Positions 1 to 10,464 of a stretch of DNA of 58,717 nucleotides are shown here, in pieces. Position 1 is the stretch's first letter; each line of letters starts with the position of its first letter. The notes under the pieces were generated by a model that was given only the letters and a program-made list of their open reading frames with translations, searched no databases and had not been told where the DNA came from. The translations under genes and the position numbers were made by a program. Where the stretch lies: assembly GCA_039545355.1 (NCBI GenBank), contig BCJJ01000058.1, forward strand, positions 1 to 58,717. The letters run 5' to 3'. The DNA is from Trichosporon coremiiforme (lineage: Eukaryota; Basidiomycota; Tremellomycetes; Trichosporonales; Trichosporonaceae).

Positions 1-431
1 CCTTGGACACCTTGGACACCTTGGACACCTTGGACACCTTGGACACCTTGGACACCTTGGACACCTTGGACACCTTGGACACCTTGGACGCCTTGGACAC
101 CTTGGACACCTTGGACGCCTTGGACACCTTGGACACCTTGGACGCCTTGGACGCCTTGGACGCCTTGGACGCCTTGGACGCCTTGAACAGGCATGCCGTT
201 GACTCCCTGCATGGGTATACCTTGCACTGGTCGGACAGCCTGTCCCGCCCCAGCCTGATTCTGCTGTTGCTGCTGCTGAGCAGCATTCCGTCGCTTCGAC
301 TGGGTCTCGGCGATCATGATCTGGACCTTGCGGCGAACGAGCTCATTGCGCTGCTCCAGCGGCAGAGCCTTCTCCTGCGCATTGAGGAGGGTGGGGAACT
401 TGGCGAGGATGGTGTCGTACTGGTCGGACAT
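1..431 (-). CDS. N-terminal part of a Gln-rich protein with a GVQ tripeptide repeat (partial, runs off the left edge)
   Basis: An open frame starts at the ATG at 431 ([12 protein letters not shown]) and stays open to position 1, so the gene is truncated by the window. The first ~50 residues look like a charged amphipathic helical region ([17 protein letters not shown]). A poly-Gln stretch follows, then a Gly/Val/Met linker, then about 20 perfect Gly-Val-Gln repeats encoded by a 9-bp tandem repeat. The plus-strand frame through the same repeat would read Leu-Asp-Thr. I prefer the minus strand because its unique sequence reads as protein beyond the repeat and starts at a clean ATG. Such Q-rich N-termini are common in transcription or chromatin co-regulators, but I do not recognise the family and assign no function. 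Confidence 0.6.
   Translation of the reverse strand, partial: MSDQYDTILAKFPTLLNAQEKALPLEQRNELVRRKVQIMIAETQSKRRNAAQQQQQQNQAGAGQAVRPVQGIPMQGVNGMPVQGVQGVQGVQGVQGVQGVQGVQGVQGVQGVQGVQGVQGVQGVQGVQGVQGVQGVQGVQGVQ
2..185. repeat. 9-bp tandem repeat (about 20 copies), coding for GVQ on the minus strand
   Basis: The unit TTGGACACC alternates with the variant TTGGACGCC. On the minus strand these are GGT GTC CAA and GGC GTC CAA, so both variants encode Gly-Val-Gln and the difference is synonymous. The T variants cluster towards position 1 and the C variants towards position 185, as expected from stepwise tandem duplication. The array continues to, and possibly past, the window edge. Confidence 0.95.
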
Positions 432-883
432 CGTCGCAAGGAGGCTGAGCCTTGGGAGCCTTAGTCGTATTCAGAGGTACCGACCCGAGCGACTCGGAGC
501 GCTGGGAGGTGGATGCAAGCTCGGGAGACGTTCAGAGACTCCCGATGTGCGCTTGATCGCCGAGCTAATGCTTTTCGGAAGTTGATGAAGTGTGGATGGG
601 AAGAATGGATAAGTGGATGAAAGTCAGGAATCGAACTAGGACGTGATCGTTGGCCGTTCCTGCTTGAGCCAGTGGCGCAAGAGTATACCCGAGCGGCATG
701 AGCATCGGACGTCGAGTGCGAAGGTTCGTCCTCGACCACCCTATCCTCACACAAGCAAGTTTACCAGTGCATACCAGGTGGCCAAATGTTCTATGCGATA
801 TATTGAGAGTTCTAGATGGCATGTGAGAGCATGCACGACGACCGTTTTATGGCCTGGTCTACGGCCCTCCAGAGGAGCTATAT
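432..883. other. Intergenic spacer
   Basis: Upstream region of the GVQ-repeat gene and 3' flank of NHX1. I see no coding exon, RNA gene or repeat. A GGAATCGAAC stretch near 630 resembles part of a tRNA T-loop but does not fold into a T-arm. Confidence 0.6.
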
Positions 884-3093
884 CTAATCACCTCCACCCC
901 GGTCCCCCTCGCGGCCCTTTCGCGAACTCGGCTCTGTTGGTGACTGATTCTGACTGGAGGAAGGCTCAGCACGCGCAAAGAAGAATTCTGAAACGGTCCC
1001 ACTGTGCATGTCAGTTTAGAGAAAAGCAGTCTCGGCTCACCTGAAGTTGCGAGTCGGCTTTCCCTTGCCGTTCTCACTGCCTCCGTCGTAGCTATAGTCT
1101 TCGCGCGTCAACTCCAGCGAGCTCCCGCCAAGCGGCGTGCCACTCCCAGACTCGCCGCCGTTGTACGGTCCACCACTGGCACGGCCCTTGCGAGCCTTCT
1201 TCGCGTGGTGCCTGCGAGCGGTGACAGAGTTGGAGAATAGGGGCAAAAGGTAGCGCTCGTCGAGTGACGTGAACCACTGTCCGTCGCGGAAGATCATTCC
1301 CTGTCGTTCCCCAGCGTGACCAGCTTCGACGTCGCCACGGTCTCCGTAGCCCTGAGGCAGGGGCTCCTCGTCAGAGTCCTCGGAATTGGTGGAGAAGCCT
1401 GCCCGCGACATGGCACCGCGCGACAGGGAGCGACGCTGGTTCCCAATGTTGATACCACTCGAGATGTATGGCGAGTCCATTGGGGTCGAGTTGTAGCCTC
1501 CGTCGTCCTCGTCCCCGTACATGCCGTTCTGGAGGGCGTATCGGCGAGTGTTTTGTAACGAAATGTTTCCGCCGTGCGTCCACCCCTCCTCTTCCTCGTC
1601 AGAACTGGCATCGTCGTCCTCCACTCCGACACGGATGCCAAGAACCTCGAGCATTCGAGCCGTGGTTCCTCCAAAGATGCACACTGTTAGGACAACGACG
1701 ACGAGAACGGTCGTACGCAGAGCTTCCGCATTCTCGCCCTCGATACCGGCCGCAAGCGCGACACCGACAGCTCCGCGCAGACCGGCCCAGAACAGCATCA
1801 TCTGGTACGAGTGGGGCAGCTCCTCGTAGCGCTGGCCCCTCGTGTAAAAGAACCAGTTGATGAGTTCGGAGAGCGGGAACACTGCGGCGTAACGCGAAGC
1901 CATCACCGCGATAGCCGAGACAACGATGAATAGGGGCTTGAATACCTGGACGTCCTGAATGAAGAGGTTGAGGCCGAGATAGATAAAGATAAAGTTCTCG
2001 GACAGTTGCGCCAGCACGGCAAACATGTACTTGGTGGTGCGCTGCGTGCGCTTCGACATGGTGTGGTACGCATAGTGCTTCAGCGTGATACCGCAGAAGA
2101 GTAGGGACACGATGCCGCTGAGGCTGAGACCGTTGGAGAAGAAATACGCAGTGTAGGCACACAGCGCGACGAGACAACTCTCAATCTGTGGGTAAGTCGC
2201 CAGGTGCGAGTGTTTGAGACCAAGAGAGCACACGAGGCCGAACGCAACGCCGAGCAGCATGGACGAGAAGAAGCTGAACAGGAAAATGCCAACACCGTGG
2301 AAAAGAGACGAGAGATAAATGTCGTCGCCGCCGTGAAAGTGAGACAGCGTCTCGTACATGACGATGGAGACGGCATCGTTCAGGATACTCTCGCCAAAGA
2401 TGATCGAGTAGAGCTTTGGGTCAACCTTGGCCGTGTTGAAAATGGCGAGGATCGTGACGGGGTCGGTCGCGGAGAGCGTCGAGCCAAAGATGAGACACTC
2501 GAGGAGCGAAAACTTGAGCCCCTCGAGTCCGAGCAAGCCCCAGATGTACACGAGGACACTGGCCGTTAGTCCACTGCCGATCACTAGGTACACACCCAAT
2601 GCCGACTGCGGAAATGAATGTTCCAACGAATGCAAACGTTAGAATGACTCCAAAGTTGCGGAAAAAATTCTCCTATCATTGTCAGTAACCGTCAGGACAT
2701 TTCTCACCTGCTTCAGCTCGTATCCCGAGTTGAGAATGATCGGCGGCAGAAGGAGGTTGAAGAATACAGTGTGCTTGAACGACTAAAGTCAGTGGCGAAC
2801 GACGCGTTACTCACCATCATGTCACGGATAACATGACCAGGAGACAGGCGGACAACAATGCCAACAATCATACCGGCAAAGATGGAGATGACGGTCTCAT
2901 GGACGGCGCGGATACGCTTGATCTGGAGGTAGTACGAGATACAGAGGGCCATGATAAGGAGCATACAGAGGATGCACAACCCCCATCTGTGCGTCAGCTA
3001 GCAGTCCGAAGACGCAACCCACGATGCGTAAAACTCCTCGTCGGTCGGGTTGACGGGGTCCGCCGCTGGCGGGTGGGTAATGGGAGGAGCCAT
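884..3093 (-). CDS. NHX1: Na+(K+)/H+ exchanger of the endosomal/vacuolar NHE type
   Basis: Six exons: 3093-3023, 2986-2815, 2782-2708, 2672-2596, 2558-1041 and 1001-884, giving 676 aa. Introns are 32-39 nt with GT-AG ends and CTGAC/CTAAC branch sites. The frame carries NHE hallmarks: FFNLLLPPIILNSGY (the amiloride-binding motif region), LSATDPVTILAIFN, and GESILNDAVSIVMYETL with the ion-binding Asn-Asp. About ten to twelve membrane segments are followed by a ~200-residue acidic, Ser-rich cytosolic tail. The family exchanges luminal protons for cytosolic Na+ or K+ in late endosome/vacuole membranes, controlling luminal pH and trafficking. The last small exon is supported by a canonical intron at 1040-1002; without it the protein would end at a TGA inside that donor. 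The short N-terminal exon (MAPPITHPPAADP) precedes EEFYASWG, typical for fungal NHX1. Confidence 0.93.
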
Positions 3094-3595
3094 GGCGAGC
3101 GTAGCTACGCTCGCGGGCGGCGCGTACGGTGCGGGCGGAGCTGTTGTTGATCTGATTAGAATTTAAGGGGAGCGGGGACTTTTCTTGTCGACAAGGTCGG
3201 ATTACAGCGGGCGTCTCCGTTGTTAACAGGAGAGAAGACTGTTAAAGAAAAAGGAGGTGGTCGACGTGTAGAAACGAGATATCAGCAGAGATAGGCGCGA
3301 TTATGACGCTGCCCGAGGGTCCACACTCGGCAACGGGAGCAAACCGATTGGCCGCAGTGATCGAAGTGACGGCACTCGTCAGTTTGTGTTGCGAGCATCA
3401 CGCAGCGCTCCAAGAGGCGTGCGGCCACAGTGTGTGCCAACGGGGTGCAACTGGTGCAGATAACTGCATAATAGTACATGGCTGAGATAATGTTGGCCGG
3501 GACAGGCCGGATGACAATGCCGGACGGCATTACCTGAGACCTTCTATGCTTCGCTTCCGATGAGTACGCCTTCCCTTCTGCGGTTCTTTCGACAC
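3094..3595. other. Intergenic spacer (NHX1 promoter, LSM6 3' end)
   Basis: No exon or RNA gene is apparent. The region holds the upstream flank of NHX1 and the downstream flank of LSM6. Confidence 0.6.
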
Positions 3596-4107
3596 TTAAA
3601 AGTCCTCGAGAGCGGAGATGTACAGCACTGAAAGTCAACTCAGGGTCTCTGCCGAAGCTGTTGTAGCACGAGACTCACCGTTGTTGCCGCGGAGGAAGGT
3701 ATCACCGTACTTGGCAATAAGCCGTCCCTGGGCCCACTCCTCGGTCTCCTCGAGCGCAACGTTCATGTAGCCGTCGAGGCAGGTGAGGAGTCCTGGTCGT
3801 CAGCATACGTTCAGCCGGCGGGTTGGCTATGGGCGGTGCCTCTTCCCGGGTTACCCCGCAAGGAAGACTCGTCGTCCTACAGACATCGATGACTTTCTGT
3901 TGTGTTCGAGTCCAAGAACCTCTAGGCAACCGCACGCGATCAGGCGAGGCCCGCCGCCCGAAACCACCTCCACTCACCGTGGTAGTCAATGCCGCTTCCA
4001 ATGCGGACCTTGACCTTCTTGCCGACAATATTCTTGAGAAAGTCGGACGGGGAGCCGGCGGCGGGGCCCTGGGGAGCGTCGTCAGAGTGGGGCGACGCAG
4101 AGTCCAT
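3596..4107 (-). CDS. LSM6: U6 snRNA-associated Sm-like protein LSm6
   Basis: Three exons (4107-3978, 3792-3679, 3627-3596) encode 91 aa. The Sm1 motif spans roughly FLKNIVGKKVKVRIGSG to LLTCLDGYMNVALEETEE. Sm2 is KYGDTFLRGNNVLYIS. DGYMN plus RGNNVLYIS is the classic LSm signature, and the overall match is to LSm6. LSm6 is a ring subunit of LSm1-7 (cytoplasmic mRNA decapping/decay) and LSm2-8 (nuclear U6 snRNA stabilisation). The first intron is long for this region (185 nt). The in-frame sequence upstream of ATG 4107 is not LSm-like, so that ATG is chosen. The gene diverges from CBF1 across about 300 bp. Confidence 0.93.
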
Positions 4108-4407
4108 CGTGTTGAAGGGGTATATGGGAGGTGTTGTCGCGACAAGCTCTAACCCTCGAGATGACAACAGTCGGCGATCGGCGTGGGACAAAATCCAGGA
4201 AAAGCGACCTCAAATATTAGATCGTGAGAAGGGTACTTGAACGCGATTCCCGCATGGTCTTTCCCCCCCCCCGTGCAAGTCACCTGACTCGACCTAAACA
4301 CCGTCACTGTTGACCTCACCGCATCCACCAGTGAGCATCGCCCTCTGGCAATAACAAACCAGCCTCGAATCACGACCCGGCCCTTTCTGCATCCACCCCT
4401 CAGCACC
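4108..4407. promoter_or_regulatory. Divergent LSM6/CBF1 promoter
   Basis: This 300-bp stretch separates two start codons on opposite strands and contains no exon. A run of ten C residues lies near 4264-4273. No clear TATA box is visible. Confidence 0.5.
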
Positions 4408-5420
4408 ATGTCGGAACGCGCGGCGACGCCGCACGACGAGGCCTCGGCCGCTGCCGCCGTCGCCTCGCGCTCTCCCGAGCGGCACGCCAGTGCCACTGCC
4501 GAAGACGTCTTCTCCAACCTCGACCCGGCCCTGCACCCAGCCACCCTGAACTCCGTCTCTAGCGAAGCCGAGAACCCGCTTGAGAGCTTTGCGCAGCACG
4601 TCCTCGGTGACAGCGGGGAGCCCGAGGCCGAGAGCCTCATGCCCTTTGGGGAGGACAACACCCTCTTCACGCCCACGGGTGAGGCGCGTTTCGGACGCCT
4701 CGGTGAGGCGGACGCGACCGAGACCGACGAGAAGCGCAACGGCGACGGCACCGACGCCCAGGAGCAGCCCCAGGGCGAGTTCCCTCCCTTTGGCGACGAG
4801 CACTTTGAAACCGCCGCTGCCGTCGCTGCCGTCACCACCGAGGCCGACGGAGACGTCAAGATGGGTCGCATCGTCGGTCGCAACAAGCGCCGCAGGGACG
4901 GCGAGGAGATTGTGGTCGGCCCCGTGGAAAATGGCGAGCCGATCGACCCGATCAAGATGAAGAAGGACTCTCACGTGAGGAAGCGCCCGGCTCGCGTACA
5001 TGCTGACATTACCAGAAAGAGGTCGAGCGCCGACGACGAGAAAACATCAACGACGGTATCAACGAGATTGCGCGCCTGATCCCCGGCGGCCAGGACAAGG
5101 TGGGGAAGGGCCAGCTGCTGCGCCGTGCGGCCGAGCACCTCGCCCAGGTCAAGGAACGGTTAGCGCGCGTCGACGCCGAGCTCGCGCAAAAGGACCACGA
5201 GAAGGCTTTGCTCAAGGGCGAGCTCGAGCAGGCCCAGCACCGCCTGGACGAGGAGCACGCGCGCAGCATGCGTTTCGAGACTTCGTGGCGCGAGGCCGAG
5301 GACCGCGCCGCCGCGTCCCAGTTTGAGCTCGACCGTCTGAAGACCGAGCTCGACGAGCTGAAGAAGGCCCAGGGAACCGCCGAGGGCGGTGAGGCCGCGG
5401 CCACCGCGACTGCCGAGTAG
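4408..5420 (+). CDS. CBF1: bHLH transcription factor, Cbf1-type centromere/E-box binding protein
   Basis: Two exons (4408-4974, 5016-5420) encode 323 aa. The first ~180 residues are acidic and Ala/Glu-rich, apparently disordered. The bHLH starts across the splice junction: KDSH | KEVERRRRENIND, with the His-Glu-Arg residues that read CACGTG E-boxes. Helix 2 is around GKGQLLRRAAEHLAQVKE. A long heptad-like coiled coil follows (residues ~235-310), fitting a dimerisation zipper. The run KEVERRRRENIN is nearly diagnostic for Cbf1 rather than Myc/USF types. Cbf1 binds RTCACRTG, regulating sulfur-amino-acid and other genes and, in budding yeasts, centromere element CDEI. The intron is 41 nt with a CTGAC branch site. 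Which of these roles applies here cannot be told from sequence. Confidence 0.92.
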
Positions 5421-6105
5421 ACGGACCTACGATTTTTGAAGCAAGACTAGCGCCACGGACCATCGAGACCGGACGCTGCAAATCGAGTCTAGTGTGAAGA
5501 GGAAGACGCCTCACTTGTTGTATTTCGAAACCCCACGCGGGATAATTGAGAGAAGGAGGAGAGATACCTGACCCCTATGGAAAGAACAGTTTATTGTCAG
5601 CGAGCGTGAAGCTACGTTACTCACCTCATGTTCGCGACCACTGACTCAACCTGACTGGTCGGGGAAGGCGAAACGCGTGCCAATCGATCGCGGCCGATCC
5701 CCGCCCCATGATCATTGTAAGTCTGGACTATGCTCACATCTAGAGGCGGATACAACAAGACGGCTCGCATCAGCTATGGCGCTATGGCTTTGGCTTTGGG
5801 ATGTGATGAAACAAGTAAGAACGTGATTAAAATGCTGGCGTGTTGATCGTGCGGGTGTGGGTAGGTACAGTATGCGAAGTGCTATGACAACTTTTGGTGG
5901 GGTCGTGGGTTCGTAAGTGTAGCTGAGGGTAGGAGATGTGGGCAGGGTGAGTCGAGATGGACTTGTGTCAGAGTGGGCGTAGGGTGAGGTGAGATGGGCT
6001 GGTGTTGAAAGTAAGGTGGTGCGCAGAGGAGGCAGACGCGCTGATCACGGAGGCTGGCGAGAAGGTCGCTAGGATCGGTGGGAGCGTCGATCCCGGCCAC
6101 CGCGC
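5421..6105. other. Intergenic spacer between convergent genes
   Basis: 3' flanks of CBF1 and of the Ser/Pro-rich gene. I see nothing codable or structured here. Confidence 0.6.
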
Positions 6106-7010
6106 TCATTGCCAGCCCGCGCACGCCCCTTCGTTTTCCAGCATGCGGTTGATCGTGTTGGTGGCCTCGCGTCGCTGCACCGCGAACTGGCTCTGAGCAG
6201 GGAGCACAACCCGCCGGCCAGGGACGGCAGTGACCCACTGCAGACGCGCGAAGAACGGCAACAGCTTTGTCGGCTGCGTGTCAGCTGGCCCTTCTTGGTT
6301 TGGCTAGCTACAGAGTGACTCACCAAAGCGTAGATGACTCCGTCCTCGTACCCTTCTCCCGATTGCAGCGTCAGGAACCTCAGTTCAGGCGGGTGCGTTG
6401 GACTTGTCCACATGTGTTTGATTCTCGGAGTTGGGCGGCTCTCCTCTTCTGGCCAGAGGATGTAAGCGTCACATGGATCCCACTCGTCTCGGCTGGGTGT
6501 TGGTGAGGGGGTCAAGTAGTCTCTGTGTTCTGGGGGAGACGCGTGAAGGAGCTGCGCCAGGCGTACTTCAGCCTCGAGGGACGCGCTGGTTGGAGGGTAT
6601 GGAGAACAGGTATCCGCGTGAGCGAGCGACGGCAAGTCAGAGAGACCAAGCGCCGATGTCGGCGTCGGCAATGGCTGCAAAGGCTGGTCCCAGTAGTGCT
6701 GGTCTTGCTGAGACTCCGCGGGGTCGCAGAGTTGATGTGTGGGCTGGTGTGGAGGGAGTTCCGGTTCAGGTGACGGCGACAATGATGACAGCGACGAGTC
6801 CGAGTTCGAGCTGGGGGAACGCATCCCCACCTCGTTCTTGATCTCGGCTCTGCGACTTGACGCCGATGTCGGGGTAGCCGGCGTGCCATACGGGTGATAG
6901 ACGCGTTTCGCCGGGGCGGCTTTCGGAGAAGGGCTGGGCGGCGGGCGCCAGTGCACCGCGTCGTGTGCGAGGAGCTTCCAGCGTTTCGGTATCGGTCTCG
7001 CGGGGGTCAT
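6106..7010 (-). CDS. Unknown Ser/Pro-rich protein with a conserved-looking C-terminal segment
   Basis: Two exons (7010-6324, 6273-6106) encode 284 aa. The start is taken at ATG 7010 (MTPARPIPKRWKLL); an ATG further up at 7235 is in frame, but the sequence between looks like pyrimidine-rich leader. The first ~170 residues are low-complexity Ser/Pro. From about residue 170 the sequence becomes ordered: EWDPCDAYILWPEEESRP, then LRFLTLQSGEGYEDGVIYA. After the 50-nt intron come PTKLLPFFARLQWVTAVPGR and a terminal helix QRREATNTINRMLENEG. Removing the intron gives a continuous, protein-like C-terminus, which supports the model. I do not recognise the family. It could be a nuclear or signalling scaffold, but that is a guess. 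Confidence 0.7.
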
Positions 7011-7726
7011 CTTGCCGTTTGATGTGTCGAGAGAGGAGGGTCTAAGGCTAGCTTGCTTGCGCTTACTACGCTTGAGTCGTGGGCGCTGGCATAGTGAGAG
7101 CGGCGAGCTGAGTCTTGTCGCTGTATCGAGCGTAGTTGGTGTGGTAGTGGGGAGCGGCGAAAGTTGGGAGACAATACGGCTGGCAGTTAGATGACTCTGT
7201 GGGATGCGAAGATTTGAAGAATGACAAAGGAACAAGCCTGTCGCGAGACCGGCGGTGTTCGCAGCGTAATGAGCACGCGGTGGTCTGTGCTACCTCTACT
7301 GGTGGCGAGCAGCCGGCGGAACCAGCCTGACGGCCCGTGCGTCACGATGCGCTCGTCTGTGTTTTCAGAGGGCGCAACCCGCTGAACTTTTTCGTGGCAC
7401 CTCTTTCGCGTCCACGTCAGATTGCGATAAGCTGAAGCTACCTGTTGAAGAAGGAATGAGTTGTCACAGACCAGCGTGAAACACGGCTGCCTAGACGGAC
7501 AGCGGCTAGTGTGCTAGCGAATATCGCCACATTCCGGCCACTTTGCGACAGCGGCAAAGGAGACGGGGAGTGCCGGTGGCACGGACGGGTCTCCTTATCT
7601 GATCTCGTTCCCTGGAGCTCGGCTGAACACGCCAAATCTGTCCGAATGCAGTCCCATAATGTACATCACAACTGGAGTGCCCGTCTAGTATTATTCTAAA
7701 TCTGGAGGTTTCCGATGCCTGCCCGT
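7011..7726. other. Intergenic spacer
   Basis: Upstream region of the Ser/Pro-rich gene and 3' flank of the arrestin-like gene. No exon, repeat or RNA gene is recognised. Confidence 0.6.
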
Positions 7727-9489
7727 CTACCGCTGGCGTCCACGCTCCCGCTCTCGCTCAGCATCCCCCTTCATCGGGGTTTGGGTACCTGATGGCGGCG
7801 GCGTCGGCCCGTCATCGAGCAGGATGGCGCCCATGCGCGACTCGAGCTGCTGCAGCGACAAACCGCAAGCGCAGTCGGCCCACTTGCCCGTAATGTCGTC
7901 GGTGATAAACTTCTTCTCGCATCGCGGGCACACGCCCTCCGGGAAGCGCGTCGGGTCGAGATCGTGTCTTGGGTGCGGGACCGAGGACAACATGCAGGTC
8001 CGACATGCCTGATCCTCTGGTCGGAGCTTGCAGACGGGACAGGGATCGGTATCGAACGCGTGCGACTCGTATGACGGCAGCTCGACGACGTCTGGAATGA
8101 AGGCGCACGAGGGGACGATGACGGGCTTTTCGACACGGAGCATGCGGAGTTGACCTTGTCCTGGCGTGTCGAGGGGGTTACCGGCAACGTCCTCGCCATA
8201 CACCGAGTACCACACCTCTGCGATTAGCTGGTGCCGCACCTTGATCGGAGTAATGATACCCTCCAACGTCGAGGGGCGACCCGTCTCGTCGTTCGGTAGC
8301 CGTCCGACGCCGCTCGTAGTCATCCCTCCGATATCAAACCCTTGCGCCTCGGTTCCGCGCCAGAGCGCAGGCGTGTCCCTCGTTGGCCGCTGAGGTGGGG
8401 GCCGGATCCCCTTCTCCCAGATGAGAAAGTTGGTCTTGTTGATGATTGGCTCTGCAAAGTCTGGGTCGTCTCGCGGCGAAATCATGTCCGTCCGCTGCTC
8501 GAGCAGCACGCGTGCAAAGTAGATTGTCGTCGCCGGCGCTGGGCAGGGAATGGAGAGGTTGATGCGCAAGACAGCGCAGACGGTCCACGTGTCGGACGTA
8601 AAGTGAAAGTTGAAGGCTCCTAGTCCCGGAACATCACCGCTCCGCCCTTCGTCTAGCTTACTAACACCGTTGCTCGGCTCGGGGTTGTACAGCAATGTGA
8701 CGAGGCGGCTCGTGCTCAGCGTCCCCTTGACCCACTGAACCTCGTCGTCTGTATGCGTCACCGGCTCAGACCATGAAACGGTCATCGAAGGCTGGATCGC
8801 ATTCGGGACTGGTGCCTCTATACCGTCGTTGTCCGCCATGTGCACGCTGTTCGCAGCCGAATTTGTCGCACTGCTCGAGTTTGTCGATACGCCGCCGACG
8901 GGTGATCGTCCGCGCCTTGGCGTAACAGCAGGAGACGCTGTGCGCGAGCCCATCGGCGAGAACGCGGTAATCACCGACTGGGCTGCTGGTGGAGCATGGA
9001 GGCCCTCGATCTCGGCATGCAACAGCATGTTGACACTACCGTGGGCATGTGTATCGTACGGAGCGAGCTCGTAGGGCACGACAATTGTGAATCCGAACCT
9101 GTCGTCAGCGCTGACCTCAACGAAACTCACCGCTGCAACCCCTCCTCAAGCACGATGGCACCTTTAATCTCCGTGGAGCGCTCAAACAAACAGTCTTCCT
9201 CCCATCCTCTTCCGGGTCCCATGTTCAGTCGTGCGACGTTGCGCAGCTTCATCCGGATTGCGCGACAGCGCCGCTTGCCGTACCCCTTCGGTAGCCAAAT
9301 CTCGAGCTCGCCCGACAGCTCGCGGTCGACAAACGTCGGCCCCTGGCCGTCATCTCCATCGACACGGAGCTGCGTCATAAAGACACCTCCGTAGCTCGGG
9401 ATGTTGATAGTCATCTTGATTCCCTTCTTGCCGAGTGGGGACGAGGTGCGCGAGCGCGACCCCGACCGCCCACTGAGAAACTTGAACAT
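7727..9489 (-). CDS. Arrestin-fold protein with a C-terminal Cys-rich (zinc-binding-like) tail
   Basis: Two exons (9489-9131, 9098-7727) separated by a 32-nt intron encode 576 aa. The N-terminal half reads as an arrestin N domain (MTINIPSYGGVFM, GELEIWLPKGYGKRRCRAI, then a beta-strand-rich stretch). The middle carries the arrestin C-domain pattern: IKVRHQLIAEVWYSVYG, MLRVEKPVIVPSCAF, PDVVELPSYESHAF. Unusually, the protein continues into a cysteine-rich tail with CPVC, CRTC, CPRC and CACG pairs over about 70 residues, a spacing like a zinc ribbon or double zinc finger. Fungal alpha-arrestins usually recruit the ubiquitin ligase Rsp5 to membrane cargo through PPxY motifs; I find only LPSY here, so that role is uncertain. 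Another arrestin-fold or Vps26-like role is possible. Confidence 0.82.
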
Positions 9490-10464
9490 GGCGGTATAGG
9501 CGTGTGCCGATGCGATGTCAGGTGATGTTGAAGTGGAAGAAACGGTGCGAGGCGAGGCCGTCGAGTCGAGCAAATGTGACCCGGAGGAAGGCCGTGGGGA
9601 CCGAATGGAAATTCAGGCCGAGATGTGTGAGGGGATGATGTAAACAACGTCTGAAGCGCGATCACTGTTCTTGAGTGACCTCCAACTGTGCCCCCGTTGC
9701 CGAGGAACAAGTTGTCGACGCCGTAGAGGTCGCTGAGAGGTCGCGAGGAGTATAGGGCGGAGTCGTGATTAGTAACAGTCGTCAGAGAAGGCCGACTTTG
9801 TTGGATGCCGCTGAATATTTAGGAACGCTGGTGGAGGCACCCACCATAAGGCCCAGGTGGTCCCAGGTGTCCGAGCCTGAAGCCAGATGTGTCCAGGTCG
9901 TCAGGGAGCAGTTTCGAGCCAGGGCCGGACAGGGCCCGCATCCCCCAAGAGACGGCAAGAGACGGTGCAGACCATGCTGACGAGACCCAACGCATTCCGG
10001 AATCAGCCCCCGTCGGAGCCCTTGCCGACGACTGGACCTACGGGGTCTCCGCATCATCAAAAGTCATCCTCACAGACCATGTGGCCCCAACCAACTTCTG
10101 ACTCAATTCAGCCAGCCTGCTTCGGACTCTGCGATCGTGTATGCATCATCTCAAACCAGACGCCCTGCTTTGCTGCTGACTTTATCACGTCGTCCAATAC
10201 CTTCGGCCTCCGATCGGTCTTCTGATGCCTCACTTCACTTTGTCATCGCCCACACACCCCTCGCATCGCCCATTGGCTCTCGCACACCTTCGACTGCGCC
10301 GCATCTAGGCTCCGGTGACACGGCGATCATTCTGCACGCGGCCGAGACTGGAAGGTGATATAGGGTGACAAAGCGCCGCCGCCAGCCTCCCTCATTCATC
10401 TACTCGGCCTGTCTTCCGATTTCTGCATGCCATCACCACTTTCATCACCACTCCATCCCTCACC
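9490..10464. other. Intergenic spacer between divergent genes
   Basis: About 975 bp between the arrestin-like gene and the acyltransferase gene. It presumably holds both promoters. No supportable exon or RNA gene was seen. Confidence 0.6.

Noticed and set aside
3..464. Plus-strand frame of Leu-Asp-Thr repeats at the left edge
   Set aside because: The minus-strand frame gives protein-like sequence beyond the repeat and a clean start; the plus-strand continuation does not.
600..660. Possible tRNA (GGAATCGAAC on the plus strand)
   Set aside because: The T-stem halves do not pair and no matching acceptor stem is found upstream.
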